64,000 nt of DNA from Oscillospiraceae bacterium (GCA_018110985.1 JAGAWT010000033.1:1-64000), one strand, 5' to 3'; shown: positions 16,570 through 25,940, counted from the stretch's first letter. Numbers and translations are program-made. The notes: generated from the letters alone by a model not told the origin.

Positions 16570-18168
16570 TCAGCTTTCAACTACTTCGACTCCGCCGCTT
16601 TTGGCTCTTTCCATGATATCCTCCAGCATGGAGCCTTCCTTCTCCTCCGCAGGAGCAGCACCCTGTCCGGATCTGTCAAGCTCTGCCTTGTAGCCCACAA
16701 GAACTCTTTCCAGCTTAAAGCCTGTGTTAGTACTTACTGTGTCAAGCACCGTCTTTAAGTGATCTTGCTTTCCTATAAGCCCTTTCAGCACGATGTTCCT
16801 TGAATTTATAAGCAGTCCGGTCCCCTTGGTGTATCCCCATGAGCCTGCCAGATGAGGTCTCAGCGGAGGGCTTGCTCTCCCTATCTCCTCTGCCACGGTG
16901 TTCCAGTTTTTTATCTCTTTGATGTCCGTGGGAGCAGTTTTGAGTATCATCCCCTGCTCAGCCGGTGTAAGTACCTGGGGCACTGCGCCAGCCAGCTTTT
17001 TCTCTATGGCGGTGAGCCTGCTCTCAAGTCCGGGAGGTACCGAAGCTGTGACAGCCGGTGTCGCTGCCGCTGAGCCGGCATTTTCTCTGATCCCTGTGCA
17101 TAGCTTTATGATGCAGACTTCAAGCTCTATCCTTTTGGACATCGCCCGTCTCATCCTCTCCATGCACCTGCCAAGAGAGTCTATTATATCAAGCACTCTT
17201 GCGGCGCTCAGCTTGGCTGCTGTTTCCTCAAGGATCTGCATCTCACTGGGGAGACACAGTATGATATCCCTGTTGTGGGGCGAGGAAATGAGTATGAGCA
17301 GGTTCCTGAACTGCACGGTAAGCTCCTCGCACAGCCTCTGCATATCCTTTGAGCGGTCGTAGAGCCTGCTTATGACTTCAAGCGCCCCGGAGGGATCTTC
17401 ATCCGCCACGCTGCGGACTATGTCAAAGACATATTCTCTGCCCGCGATACCGGTGGCTTCCGAAACTACGTTCACATCAATGCTCCCGCCGAAGGCTATG
17501 CACCTGTCAAGGATGGAGAGAGCATCTCTCATGCCGCCGTCGGCAGCCTTTGCAATGAGCTGTGCGGAGTCATCATCTATGGAAAGGTTTTCATTTCCCG
17601 CCACATACTTTATCCTGTCGGCTATGTCCTCTGTCCTTATGCGCATGAAGTCAAAGCGCTGACATCTTGAAAGTATGGTGGGGAGCACCTTATGGAGCTC
17701 TGTGGTAGCCATGATGAACTTTACGTGCTCCGGAGGCTCCTCTATTATTTTCAGAAGTGCATTGAACGCATCCTTGGAGAGCATATGCACCTCGTCTATG
17801 ATATAGACCTTGTACCTGCACCTTTCAGGACTGTAGGCTGCTGCCTCTCTCAGTTCTCTTGCATCGTCCACGCTTCCGTTGGAGGCTGCATCTATCTCGA
17901 TTATGTCCGTAAGAGCAAATTCATCTGCGGCCTTGCATATCTCACATTCGTTGCAGGGATCTCCGTCTACCGGAGAAAGGCAGTTGAGAGCCTTGGCAAA
18001 GATCCTTGCGCAGGTGGTCTTGCCCGTTCCTCTCGAGCCTGTAAATAGGTAGGCGTGAGCCGTCTTGCCTGACATTATCTGACTTCTGAGAGTTCCGGTT
18101 ATATGATCCTGTGATATCACATCCGTGAAGGTCACAGGCCGGTATTTTCGGTATAATGCCTGATACAT
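16570..18168 (-). CDS. dnaX: DNA polymerase III subunit gamma/tau
   Basis: AAA+ ATPase of the replication clamp loader. The 532-residue protein has Walker A TGSRGTGKTT (about 43-52), a four-cysteine zinc module (CLSPVDGDPCNECEIC), Walker B IIDEVHMLS, NALLKIIEEPPEHVKFI and the sensor 1 region TILSRCQRF. A C-terminal tau-like domain follows residue 370. It begins two bases after the stop of the TPR protein gene. SRP RNA lies just upstream of that gene, a neighbourhood common in Firmicutes. Confidence 0.96.
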   Translation of the reverse strand: MYQALYRKYRPVTFTDVISQDHITGTLRSQIMSGKTAHAYLFTGSRGTGKTTCARIFAKALNCLSPVDGDPCNECEICKAADEFALTDIIEIDAASNGSVDDARELREAAAYSPERCRYKVYIIDEVHMLSKDAFNALLKIIEEPPEHVKFIMATTELHKVLPTILSRCQRFDFMRIRTEDIADRIKYVAGNENLSIDDDSAQLIAKAADGGMRDALSILDRCIAFGGSIDVNVVSEATGIAGREYVFDIVRSVADEDPSGALEVISRLYDRSKDMQRLCEELTVQFRNLLILISSPHNRDIILCLPSEMQILEETAAKLSAARVLDIIDSLGRCMERMRRAMSKRIELEVCIIKLCTGIRENAGSAAATPAVTASVPPGLESRLTAIEKKLAGAVPQVLTPAEQGMILKTAPTDIKEIKNWNTVAEEIGRASPPLRPHLAGSWGYTKGTGLLINSRNIVLKGLIGKQDHLKTVLDTVSTNTGFKLERVLVGYKAELDRSGQGAAPAEEKEGSMLEDIMERAKSGGVEVVES

Positions 18169-18170
18169 AA

Positions 18171-19106
18171 CTACTCCATGGTATTTGTACTTACAGTCTG
18201 CTCCTCAAACAAAACATCCGGCGAAAGCCCCTGTGCCCTGCAAAGCTTTTCGCACCTGAGCACGAAGCCGTCGTAATCCGGTATATTGTTCAGAAGTGCA
18301 GCCCTGAACCAGTCTCTTGCACCGGGGATGTCCTTTTTGAGAATGGAACACAGGGCAAGGAGCCCATAACATTCCGTCCTGCAAAGCCCCTCCGCCAGAG
18401 AGAGCTCGCAGAGCTTTACGGCTTCATCCGGTTTGTTGTCGAATATATATACATCAGCCGCTTCCTTGAAGGAGAAAGGAAAGATGTAGTTCCTGCGGGA
18501 GTATTCGCACACCCGTTCGTAACATTCCTCCGCTTCCTCATAGCTCTGAGCCACGGCATATGACCTTGCAGCCAGCAGCAGCGCTTCGGGACGGTGCTTT
18601 CCGAGACCCTCATCTGCCGCCTCACGGGCAAATCTCCCGCTGTGGGACGGATAGCCCATACGGGCATAGCAGACCGATATAAAGAATTTCAGTACACAGC
18701 GCTCATGGTCGCTGACATTTCTCTCCAGAAGAGACTGGAAGTCTTTGAGTGCCGATCCGGGATCGTTTCCCTGAAGAAGGGAGCGCATCCCGGTGTAAAA
18801 GACCTTCTTCTTGCTGCCGTATTTAAAGGCGTCTCCTATCAGCTCCCTGTCGTGTTCATCAAGAAAAGCATATTTCTTTTCTGAAGTCTTTTTGAACATG
18901 ACCTCAGCTGCCAGAGAGAACTGCAAAAAAACCAGTGCAGCCATGATAATGCCCAGTGCCAGCTTGGTGTCATCGGAGGGCTGAGGCGTTATAAGGAACA
19001 CCGCCGCAATTCCGTAGAAGATCGCAAGAGCAGCGGCGGCACCGTGCTTGAAGCCTTCGCAGACTTTAAGCGCAAAGCTCTTGATGATATCTATCATATA
19101 TTCCAT
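18171..19106 (-). CDS. Membrane-anchored TPR-like protein of unknown function (311 aa)
   Basis: Two membrane segments (about residues 20-38 and 45-62) form a hairpin near the N-terminus. A roughly 240-residue helical part follows, with TPR-like pairs such as SYAVAQSYEEAEECYERVCEY and ADVYIFDNKPDEAVKLCELS, so it probably binds proteins on the cytoplasmic face. The reading frame extends back into the SRP RNA gene, but I place the start at 19106, after the RNA's T run. A second ATG nine bases later is equally possible. The gene sits between SRP RNA and dnaX and ends two bases before dnaX. I do not recognise a named family. Confidence 0.75.
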   Translation of the reverse strand: MEYMIDIIKSFALKVCEGFKHGAAAALAIFYGIAAVFLITPQPSDDTKLALGIIMAALVFLQFSLAAEVMFKKTSEKKYAFLDEHDRELIGDAFKYGSKKKVFYTGMRSLLQGNDPGSALKDFQSLLERNVSDHERCVLKFFISVCYARMGYPSHSGRFAREAADEGLGKHRPEALLLAARSYAVAQSYEEAEECYERVCEYSRRNYIFPFSFKEAADVYIFDNKPDEAVKLCELSLAEGLCRTECYGLLALCSILKKDIPGARDWFRAALLNNIPDYDGFVLRCEKLCRAQGLSPDVLFEEQTVSTNTME

Positions 19107-19114
19107 ATTCTCAC

Positions 19115-19322
19115 AAAAAAGATCCGGTACATAGGTGTGCAGGCTCGCTGCGGCACACGAAACTGACCGCTTAATGCTGCTCGGTTCCCCGCCTGACATG
19201 GTTCACGGTGTTTTGTTGCACAGGGCCCGCACACCTATATATCGGATCGTCTGCTGCCTCGTCTGTCTGCTGCCCACAAAAAGCTGCAAAGCCAAACCAC
19301 GGCAGATCCTTAGGTATCTGAC
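19115..19322 (-). ncRNA. ffs: Signal recognition particle RNA, large type with Alu domain
   Basis: The minus strand carries the universal SRP apical hairpin: GAACC, then GTCAGG, a GGAA-type loop within CGGGGAACCG, and AGCAGC followed by ATTAAG. This is the Ffh-binding site. Flanking arms GATCCGATATATAGG and CCTATGTACCGGATC pair to form the long central helix. A GC-rich 5' part (about 19260-19310) would form the Alu domain of the Bacillus/Clostridium type. The 3' end runs into TTTTTT at 19115-19120. A promoter lies directly upstream. Ends are estimates; the 5' end may be processed. Confidence 0.9.
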
Positions 19323-19329
19323 AAAGAAC

Positions 19330-19358
19330 AGTATAACATATTAAAAAAGAAAAATCAA
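19330..19358 (-). promoter_or_regulatory. Sigma-A promoter of the SRP RNA gene
   Basis: Minus strand: TTGATT (19353-19358), a 17-base spacer and TATACT (19330-19335). Start expected near 19322. Confidence 0.82.
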
Positions 19359-19388
19359 GGGTTTTTGAAAAAAATTTTTCAGTGGCAG

Positions 19389-19436
19389 AAAAAAGCAGCG
19401 CATGACTCCTTTGGGGAGCCATGCGCTGCTTTTTAT
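19389..19436 (-). terminator. Strong intrinsic terminator after the giant surface protein gene
   Basis: A long near-perfect inverted repeat (AAAAAGCAGCGCATG with its complement, plus an inner CTCC/GGAG stem) overlaps the stop codon at 19433-19435. On the minus strand it is followed by TTTTTT. The structure is symmetrical, but no plus-strand gene approaches it. Confidence 0.92.
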
Positions 19437-22400
19437 TTCGTTTTTTTTGCAGCCTTGGAAGCCTTCCTCTTCTTTGCCTGCCTTATGACGATGATAAGTA
19501 TGAGCACAAAGCACAGTGCCGTTCCAGCACCGACTGCGATGTAGACATAGGAATATATGGAGGTGTCCTCCATCTCGATGAGAGAGAACTCACTGCCGCT
19601 CTGGTCGAATACCAGGTAGCTTCCGTCGGGAACCGCATTGACTCGTTCTCCGTTCACTATGAGGTATGAATGTTTATAGTTTTTCAGGTAGTGTATCCTG
19701 TGTTCGCCGTCATTCGAGAGCGTAACATTTATTTCCTGTCCGGTGTGGTCTGCGGTTATGGTGTCATATTCGCTGAAAGTCCCCTCTGCAAGTATCTCTG
19801 AGCGCCCGTCTCTTGTGAGCTCGGTGCCTATGGTGGAGAGGAGCTTGCTGTATTCTGCTATCACCCGCCCGGAAAAGCGTATATCCTTTTGCGGGAAGCT
19901 CTCCCACCTGCCGAAATAGCCATCTTTGGCGGGTACTGCGGGTATATCCTTTTCGGAAATGTCACCGCCGTAATAGGTAGAGTAACTGCCTACCTCAGTA
20001 AGCACGCCATCCTCATCCTCTGTGCAGAAGCTGAGGGTTATCACCTTGAATTCATCCGGGTTCCCTTCGAGAGCGGAAAACTCACTGTAGCTCATGGGAG
20101 CGGCTTTGCCTTCGTAGCTTATGCCGTCTATCCCGCCGATGTCATTTTCGGAAAAATAGTTTTCCGAAACGGTGCCGTCCGCATTTCCTGCCACAGAGCC
20201 TTTGTACTCTGCCGAAGAAAACACCTGTGAAAAGGCTCTGCAGCGCAGTATATCATGACCTTTTCCCGTGATGCCGCCCACATAATATGTGCCCTCAACA
20301 CGGCAGTTTGCATAGGAGCCGTTGACAACTGCCATGGAGTTTCCTGCAATTCCTCCCACATAGCCGCCGTCGGTGGACTTTACCTCACACACGCTGACAC
20401 AGCCGGTGACGCAGCCCGTTTCCATATTGCCCACTATGCCGCCCGCATTATCTCTTTTGGAGACTACATCGGAGCAGTTTTTGCAGTCTCTTACCACTGT
20501 TCTTGTCTTGTATATGAAGTCGGTGGATATACTGTCCGGGATCTGCAGGTCTCCCTCAGGGTCGAGAGGATTGTCCACACCCATGGTACCTGTGATACCG
20601 CCGATATTGAGATCTCCCAGTATCCTGCCGTAATTTACGGAGGAGGCTATCTTTCCTTCCGACTGTCCCGCAGTGTCGGTCATAGATATATCCTGCGTGT
20701 AGTCGCTGATATCCGTGGAAGTGGAACGCACCTCCTCCACCATGTCTATGATTATGTTGCTGATAACATCCAGCTTTGCATTCACTCTGGAAAAGTCGCC
20801 GGAAAGTACATCAAGACCCTTTCCGCCCACATCTCCCAGAGAGTCAACAGAAGTCAGCAGAGAGCCTGTCAGCTCCTTGATATTGTCCCTTGCCGCCACG
20901 ATATTCCCGTCTGCACCGGTGAATACCAGTTCTGCCTGCTGTCCGAAATAATCGTTTATGTCGGAGACGATACTGAAGGCGTCCTTCAGTATGGATGTGC
21001 CCTCATGGGTCTTGTCGGAAGCGTCCGTGGCAAGGTAAATTGCTGCCACAAGCTGTGCCTGACCGTCATCGAGAAAATCCCATGCGCTTTTTATCCTGTC
21101 TATTATGTCATTTGCGGGGTTACCCGTTTTCTGCGCCTCTTCAAGGGCGTAGTTCAGATAATCCACCATTTTGTAAACGGAATCAATTGTATCGTCAATA
21201 CTGCTTTCAAGGGCAGCTCTTCTTGCGGCGAGCACAGAAGGGCTAAGGGATGCCTTGTAGGTGATATCCGAAAGGCTCGATGTGATACGGGACAGCACAT
21301 CGGCTGTTTCGTTCAGGTCGTTGAGGAGCTTTACGGACTCTTCGTCTATGTAAAGGGTCAGGGCATCGGTGATATCCGAAAAAGCAAGGGTAAGACCCGT
21401 AAGTGAGGCGGTGTCAAAGTCGAAAAGAGAAGCCAGCAGATCGTTATAGTGCTGCCAGTCTATTTCTTCGGAGCTTCCCGAATTTTTCAGGTCATTTATT
21501 ATGGTGTTTATCGCTGCCCTTTTCCGTGCCAGTTCATCGGACAGCTTTTGGGCATTTTCCGAAATGCTTGCAAGATCCGTTTTTATCCTGTAAAGCTGCG
21601 GGTCGCTGTTGGGGTCGAAGGAAAAGCTGTCGAAAGAAAGGCTTTGGATCTTTGAGGAAAGGTCGCTCAGATCGTAGCCGATATCGTTAAGTGAATCTCC
21701 GAGATCGTGGAGTGCCGCTTTTACATCCTCCGCATCCCCCATGGCGTTTCTCAGCTCTTTCAGGGCATTCGCAAGCTGATCGCTGCTGTCCTTTATGTGA
21801 TCCGATATGAGGGTCATGTCATCAAGGGCGGGGCGAAGGGTCTGCAGTGCTTCATTTGCATCCCCAGCCTCATCCGTCAGTATGGATACGGCTCTCTTTA
21901 TCTCTCCGAATGCCTTGGAGTATTGCTCTGCTGCCTTTGTCAGCTTTTCTGAAACGGGCTCAAAGCGGGTAACAAGATCGGAGACCCTTGTGCTCAGCTC
22001 ATTTATCGTTTTGATATTGTCGTTTATTATGGCATCTGCTTCGTTTGCGTAGGTGTGCCCTGCTTCCTTCAGCCTGTCAAGGTCGGAAAGCACATTGTCC
22101 GCCTCTGCGCCTATAAGATCCTTGTTCTCCTCCACATCCTTTATGGTCTCGTCTATGATAACAGTCAGTTCATCCAGTTCCTTGCGCAGCTCATTTGCCG
22201 AGCGTTTTGAGACAAAGAGGGATGTGAACGGTTCGGACTGTCCCACTATACCGCCTATGTCTTTTCTGCCGTTTATGGTCCCGTAGTTCTTGCAGCCGCT
22301 TATATATCCCGACTGTCTGCCTGCGATGCCGCCCGTGTTGTAGCCCGAATGGGCATAGCCCACAGAGCCTCTGTTGGTGCAGATGAGTATGGTCCCATCA

Positions 22401-23161
22401 GATACGCCCGCAATGCCTCCGGTATCCGTCGAGGAGGTGAGCTTTTCGGGAGCGGTCAGATAGTTTATGGAAAAATCGCTGAGGGCCTCAGGCCCCAGAG
22501 AGATGTCGTCTGCTTCCGTGTTGACCGATGCAGTGTTCTCACAGCGGATAATGCGCCCTGTGTTCTCTCCGGCTATACCGCCGGTGATGTGGTCGGATTC
22601 TATGTGGCCGCTCACAGATGAGCCTATGATCTGACCCTCGTTCACTCCGGCAATACCACCGGTCTTTTCGTTTGCCTTTATAGTGCCCTCAAATGTGCAG
22701 GAGTTTATAGTGCCCTTATTTGTGCCTGCTATCCCTCCTATGACTGATGCACTGCCCGATGGGGCTACCCTTGCGGAGATATTCAGATCCTTTACTATGC
22801 CGCCCTCTTCTATGCACCTGAAAACTCCGAAGCCGGACATACTGCCGGAGATGTTCACCCCGCTTATGCTGTGGCCGCCGCCGTCAAAGACGCCCCCGAA
22901 GGACGGTACGCTCTCAAAGGTGTCGCTTGTGAAGATAAGATCCCTGCGCAGTATGAATGTTTTGCCCTTTGAGTAGGAATCAAGGGTGCAGTTTTTGGCA
23001 AATTCGAGAAAATCCGCATTTCCCGAAATGTAGACCGTGTTTTCGTCATTATCCTCTGCCGATGCGATAAAACTGATATGAGGAAGAAGTACAAAGAAAC
23101 TCATCGCCGTGGCAGTGAGAAGTGAAAGGCAGTGCGTAAAACAGTGTTTCATGCTTTTCAT
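19433..23161 (-). CDS. Giant surface protein: GLUG-type repeats, long coiled coil, C-terminal membrane anchor (1242 aa)
   Basis: Signal peptide (about residues 1-35). Six GGIAG/GGIVG-type (GLUG-like) beta repeats follow at about 142, 168, 194, 248, 278 and 303. A helical, heptad-rich region then spans roughly 318-860. A second block of four such repeats (GGITG, GGIVG, GGIAG, GGITG) spans about 880-1010, then a small beta domain. A membrane segment at about 1204-1227 precedes a Lys/Arg-rich tail. So a beta-helix-like fold appears split by a very long coiled coil. No catalytic or sortase motif is seen. Its ATG overlaps the exporter gene's stop by four bases, so it is a dedicated partner of the exporter. 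A start three codons later is possible. Confidence 0.85.
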   Translation of the reverse strand: MKSMKHCFTHCLSLLTATAMSFFVLLPHISFIASAEDNDENTVYISGNADFLEFAKNCTLDSYSKGKTFILRRDLIFTSDTFESVPSFGGVFDGGGHSISGVNISGSMSGFGVFRCIEEGGIVKDLNISARVAPSGSASVIGGIAGTNKGTINSCTFEGTIKANEKTGGIAGVNEGQIIGSSVSGHIESDHITGGIAGENTGRIIRCENTASVNTEADDISLGPEALSDFSINYLTAPEKLTSSTDTGGIAGVSDGTILICTNRGSVGYAHSGYNTGGIAGRQSGYISGCKNYGTINGRKDIGGIVGQSEPFTSLFVSKRSANELRKELDELTVIIDETIKDVEENKDLIGAEADNVLSDLDRLKEAGHTYANEADAIINDNIKTINELSTRVSDLVTRFEPVSEKLTKAAEQYSKAFGEIKRAVSILTDEAGDANEALQTLRPALDDMTLISDHIKDSSDQLANALKELRNAMGDAEDVKAALHDLGDSLNDIGYDLSDLSSKIQSLSFDSFSFDPNSDPQLYRIKTDLASISENAQKLSDELARKRAAINTIINDLKNSGSSEEIDWQHYNDLLASLFDFDTASLTGLTLAFSDITDALTLYIDEESVKLLNDLNETADVLSRITSSLSDITYKASLSPSVLAARRAALESSIDDTIDSVYKMVDYLNYALEEAQKTGNPANDIIDRIKSAWDFLDDGQAQLVAAIYLATDASDKTHEGTSILKDAFSIVSDINDYFGQQAELVFTGADGNIVAARDNIKELTGSLLTSVDSLGDVGGKGLDVLSGDFSRVNAKLDVISNIIIDMVEEVRSTSTDISDYTQDISMTDTAGQSEGKIASSVNYGRILGDLNIGGITGTMGVDNPLDPEGDLQIPDSISTDFIYKTRTVVRDCKNCSDVVSKRDNAGGIVGNMETGCVTGCVSVCEVKSTDGGYVGGIAGNSMAVVNGSYANCRVEGTYYVGGITGKGHDILRCRAFSQVFSSAEYKGSVAGNADGTVSENYFSENDIGGIDGISYEGKAAPMSYSEFSALEGNPDEFKVITLSFCTEDEDGVLTEVGSYSTYYGGDISEKDIPAVPAKDGYFGRWESFPQKDIRFSGRVIAEYSKLLSTIGTELTRDGRSEILAEGTFSEYDTITADHTGQEINVTLSNDGEHRIHYLKNYKHSYLIVNGERVNAVPDGSYLVFDQSGSEFSLIEMEDTSIYSYVYIAVGAGTALCFVLILIIVIRQAKKRKASKAAKKTK

Positions 23162-25626
23162 TCCTCATCGCCCCTTTCTGTATCTTCATTCTGTGATTCG
23201 TTTTCTTCTTCATCTATGCCCTTTTTATCTATCCTTATGTCCACATCACCGGTGATGACACCGTTGAGTATACCGTCCACACGGCCGTTTATAAAGCCGT
23301 GGACCATTCCCGATACCGCAAGCCTTCCGCTGGATACCACCGTTCGCTCACGCCTCTGTATGGTGAAGGATGTGCGGTCGATGATCGAGCTGCCCAGCAG
23401 CAGTATCTGCGGCAGTACGCCCATTACCAGTACGATGGATATGATAGTTCCTCTTCCAAGACAAACACCTATGGAGGAGATGACTCCGTTGGTCGAAAGC
23501 TGACCTATGAGCACGCCCGCAGCGGCGAGTATGGTGCCCGATGTGATTATGGTGGGGAATGCCTGGTTAAGGGTGTCTATGATGACCTTTTTGCGGCTGT
23601 CCTTCCCCTCCTTGAGATCCATATAGCGGCTGGAAATAACTATGGCATAGTCTATGTTGGCGCCCATCTGAATGGAGTTGATGATAAGGTATGCAAGGAA
23701 GTACAGGGGCTGATCCTGCAGGTAAGGGAATGAGAAGTTTATCCAGATACTTCCCTGTATAACGGCTATCAGCAGTACGGGAAGACCAGCGGATTTGAAT
23801 GTGAACAGGAGTATTATCACCACAAAGAGAGCCGACAGGATACTGATAAGAAGATTGTCGTTAGCAAAGGAAGATGAAAGATCCCTGTCGCTGGTGGAGT
23901 TGCCCACGCAGTATATCTCATCCGCCGGATAGTACTTTTCCGCTTCCCTATGGATGGTATCAAGGAAAGCAAAGGTAGCTTCTCCTTCCTCCGGAAGGTC
24001 AAGGTATATGAGTATCCTTGTGTAGTCCTCGCTCTTTAGCTGCAAAATGGCTCTGTCGAGGGTGGAGCGGATATCATGCAGCTTGTCGAGTATATCCTCA
24101 TCGAGATTTACATAACCCTTGTCCACTTCATCGCAGGCAAAGAGCAGCATATCCATAAGAGGAACGCTGTATTGTGAAAGGCCGTTCACCACTTCCCCGT
24201 AGTTTTCATCATTTATGGCGTATGCCGCATATAAAAGTTCCGCAACCGAATGGTCTATGTTTGCAAGCTCGGAAAACTGTCTCGGATTCAGTTTCTGTGT
24301 GAGAGTGTAGCCGTCAAGGGCTTCCTGATTTGCAAGACCCGTTATTGAACGGACTTCCGAATGGCGCTCAAGATCCTTTATCAGCTTTTCCTCGGAGGCA
24401 TAGTCTCCGGAGGGGATGACAAGTGCCAGGAGATTATCCTTTCCGAAGGTGTCGTTTATCTTGTTGATGGCCGCCTGAGACTCACTCACTCTCGGAGTGG
24501 GTATCTCGGTAGCACCGAAAAGGTAGGGACATTTGTTCGAGTATATGCACCCTGCCGCTGCAACTATAAGGAACAGAAAAGGTACCACAAATCTGGTGGA
24601 GTAGGCAAATTTACCCACGGCCTTTATCTGGGGAACGAAGTTTTTGTGACCGGTCTTGTCTATCAGCTTTGAAAAGAGCATTATGAGCCCCGGCATGAGA
24701 GTGAACACCGACAGGAGGCTCAGCATTATCGCCTTTACAAGGACGGTGGCAAGGTCCTGTCCTATCTTAAAGCGCATGAAGGCAAGAGCCACAAGACCGG
24801 AAATAGTTGTCAGGGAGGAAGAAAAGATCTCCGGTATGGCTTTTGAAAGGGCTGTGATGCACGCCTCTCTTGAATCCAGATGTTCGTGTTCTTCAGTGTA
24901 GCGGTGTACAAGTATTATGGCGTAGTCGATGGCTAGGGCAAGCTGAAGGATGATCGTAACGGAATCGGATATAAAGGAAATGGTGCCCAGCAGGAAGTTT
25001 GTTCCCATGTTCAGAAGTGCCGCAGTACAGAAGGTGATGAGCAGCACCGGGACCTCCGCAAAGGTCTTTGATGTGAATGTGAGTACAGCAATGATTATAA
25101 TTGCGGAAATGACGGTGACCACACCCATTTCCTTGTCAAGCTGTTCCTGTTCCGAAACGCCCACATCTCCGGAAACATAGAAGTCATGACCGGAAAGCTC
25201 TTTTTTTATTTCCTCCATGGCATCCTTTGAAAGCTGGCTGTCAGCAGTTTCTTCAAAGGTGATGGAAAACAGGGCGCTTGAATTCTTGTAGTGATCCTCA
25301 CTGTCGTCAAAGTCTATGCTGTTCACGCCCTCAATGGTGAGGAGCCTTTCTTTTAGTTCTTCTGCCTGTGAAAAGGTGATGTTTGATACCATTACGGATG
25401 TGGAGCCGAATGTAACGAACTCGTTCTCCATCACATCCAGTCCACGCCTTGTTTCGGTGGTCTCCGGCAGGTATTTGGTAATGTCGTTTTCCACCTTCAC
25501 CCAGTTGCGGGAGAAAAGACAGAATATCCCCAGCAGTATGAATACAAAGAAGAACAGGTTTCTCTTGTCAACTATAAACGATGCCACCTTATACATAAAG
25601 GTGGAGTCATCCTTTGTTTTTTCCAT
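23158..25626 (-). CDS. MMPL/RND-superfamily exporter (822 aa)
   Basis: A two-fold repeated membrane protein of the RND/MMPL superfamily. Membrane segment 1 (about residues 18-38) is followed by a large extracytoplasmic loop, then a group of five segments. The whole plan repeats in the second half. The signature LQLALAIDYAIILVHR occurs in the first half and SIQMGANIDYAIVISSRYM in the second; these Asp residues are the proton-relay positions known in the family. Such proteins move lipids, lipopeptides or drugs out of the cell. The substrate here is unknown. It is cotranscribed with the giant surface protein, has its own promoter, and an acidic tail that reaches the neighbour's start. Confidence 0.9.
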   Translation of the reverse strand: MEKTKDDSTFMYKVASFIVDKRNLFFFVFILLGIFCLFSRNWVKVENDITKYLPETTETRRGLDVMENEFVTFGSTSVMVSNITFSQAEELKERLLTIEGVNSIDFDDSEDHYKNSSALFSITFEETADSQLSKDAMEEIKKELSGHDFYVSGDVGVSEQEQLDKEMGVVTVISAIIIIAVLTFTSKTFAEVPVLLITFCTAALLNMGTNFLLGTISFISDSVTIILQLALAIDYAIILVHRYTEEHEHLDSREACITALSKAIPEIFSSSLTTISGLVALAFMRFKIGQDLATVLVKAIMLSLLSVFTLMPGLIMLFSKLIDKTGHKNFVPQIKAVGKFAYSTRFVVPFLFLIVAAAGCIYSNKCPYLFGATEIPTPRVSESQAAINKINDTFGKDNLLALVIPSGDYASEEKLIKDLERHSEVRSITGLANQEALDGYTLTQKLNPRQFSELANIDHSVAELLYAAYAINDENYGEVVNGLSQYSVPLMDMLLFACDEVDKGYVNLDEDILDKLHDIRSTLDRAILQLKSEDYTRILIYLDLPEEGEATFAFLDTIHREAEKYYPADEIYCVGNSTSDRDLSSSFANDNLLISILSALFVVIILLFTFKSAGLPVLLIAVIQGSIWINFSFPYLQDQPLYFLAYLIINSIQMGANIDYAIVISSRYMDLKEGKDSRKKVIIDTLNQAFPTIITSGTILAAAGVLIGQLSTNGVISSIGVCLGRGTIISIVLVMGVLPQILLLGSSIIDRTSFTIQRRERTVVSSGRLAVSGMVHGFINGRVDGILNGVITGDVDIRIDKKGIDEEENESQNEDTERGDEE

Positions 25627-25666
25627 TCTTATACCGGCTTTCCTTCAGGATAAGGCATAAAACAAG

Positions 25667-25678
25667 CTGCATATGCAG
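25667..25678. promoter_or_regulatory. 12-bp perfect palindrome in the leader of the exporter operon
   Basis: CTGCATATGCAG is fully self-complementary. It lies between the predicted transcription start (about 25713) and the exporter start codon at 25626. The position fits a repressor operator, but no regulator gene is adjacent, so this is a suggestion only. Confidence 0.4.
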
Positions 25679-25719
25679 TCTGTTTTCGATAACTGTATTA
25701 TGTAAATATCATACATAAA

Positions 25720-25748
25720 AGTTTACTCCGATTTAGCTAATTTGTCAA
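25720..25748 (-). promoter_or_regulatory. Sigma-A promoter of the MMPL exporter operon
   Basis: Minus strand: TTGACA (25743-25748), a 17-base spacer and TAAACT (25720-25725), a weaker -10. The rest of the 25627-25980 gap (about 350 bases) is AT-rich and holds only the palindrome at 25667 and the divergent tRNA promoter at 25912. Confidence 0.65.
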
Positions 25749-25911
25749 CAGAAAAGATAAGAAAAGTGTAAACGAAATGTAAATAATAATAAATACATTA
25801 AGTGTTTCTCTGACAACTGGAAACGAGCAAAAAAACATAAGATATTATAGACAACTATACCTAATCAAAATAAATACTGTTTGTGCAAAATATAAAATTT
25901 CAAAATTAGCC

Positions 25912-25940
25912 TTGACAATATCAAGATAATGTGGTATCAT
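25912..25940 (+). promoter_or_regulatory. Sigma-A promoter of the tRNA-Met/Glu/Ser cluster
   Basis: TTGACA (25912-25917), a 17-base spacer and TATCAT (25935-25940). It starts a transcript about 35 bases before tRNA-Met. Confidence 0.85.

Noticed and set aside
19107-19199. Upstream extension of the TPR-like protein
   Set aside because: It overlaps the 3' part of the SRP RNA including its T run, so it is unlikely to be translated.
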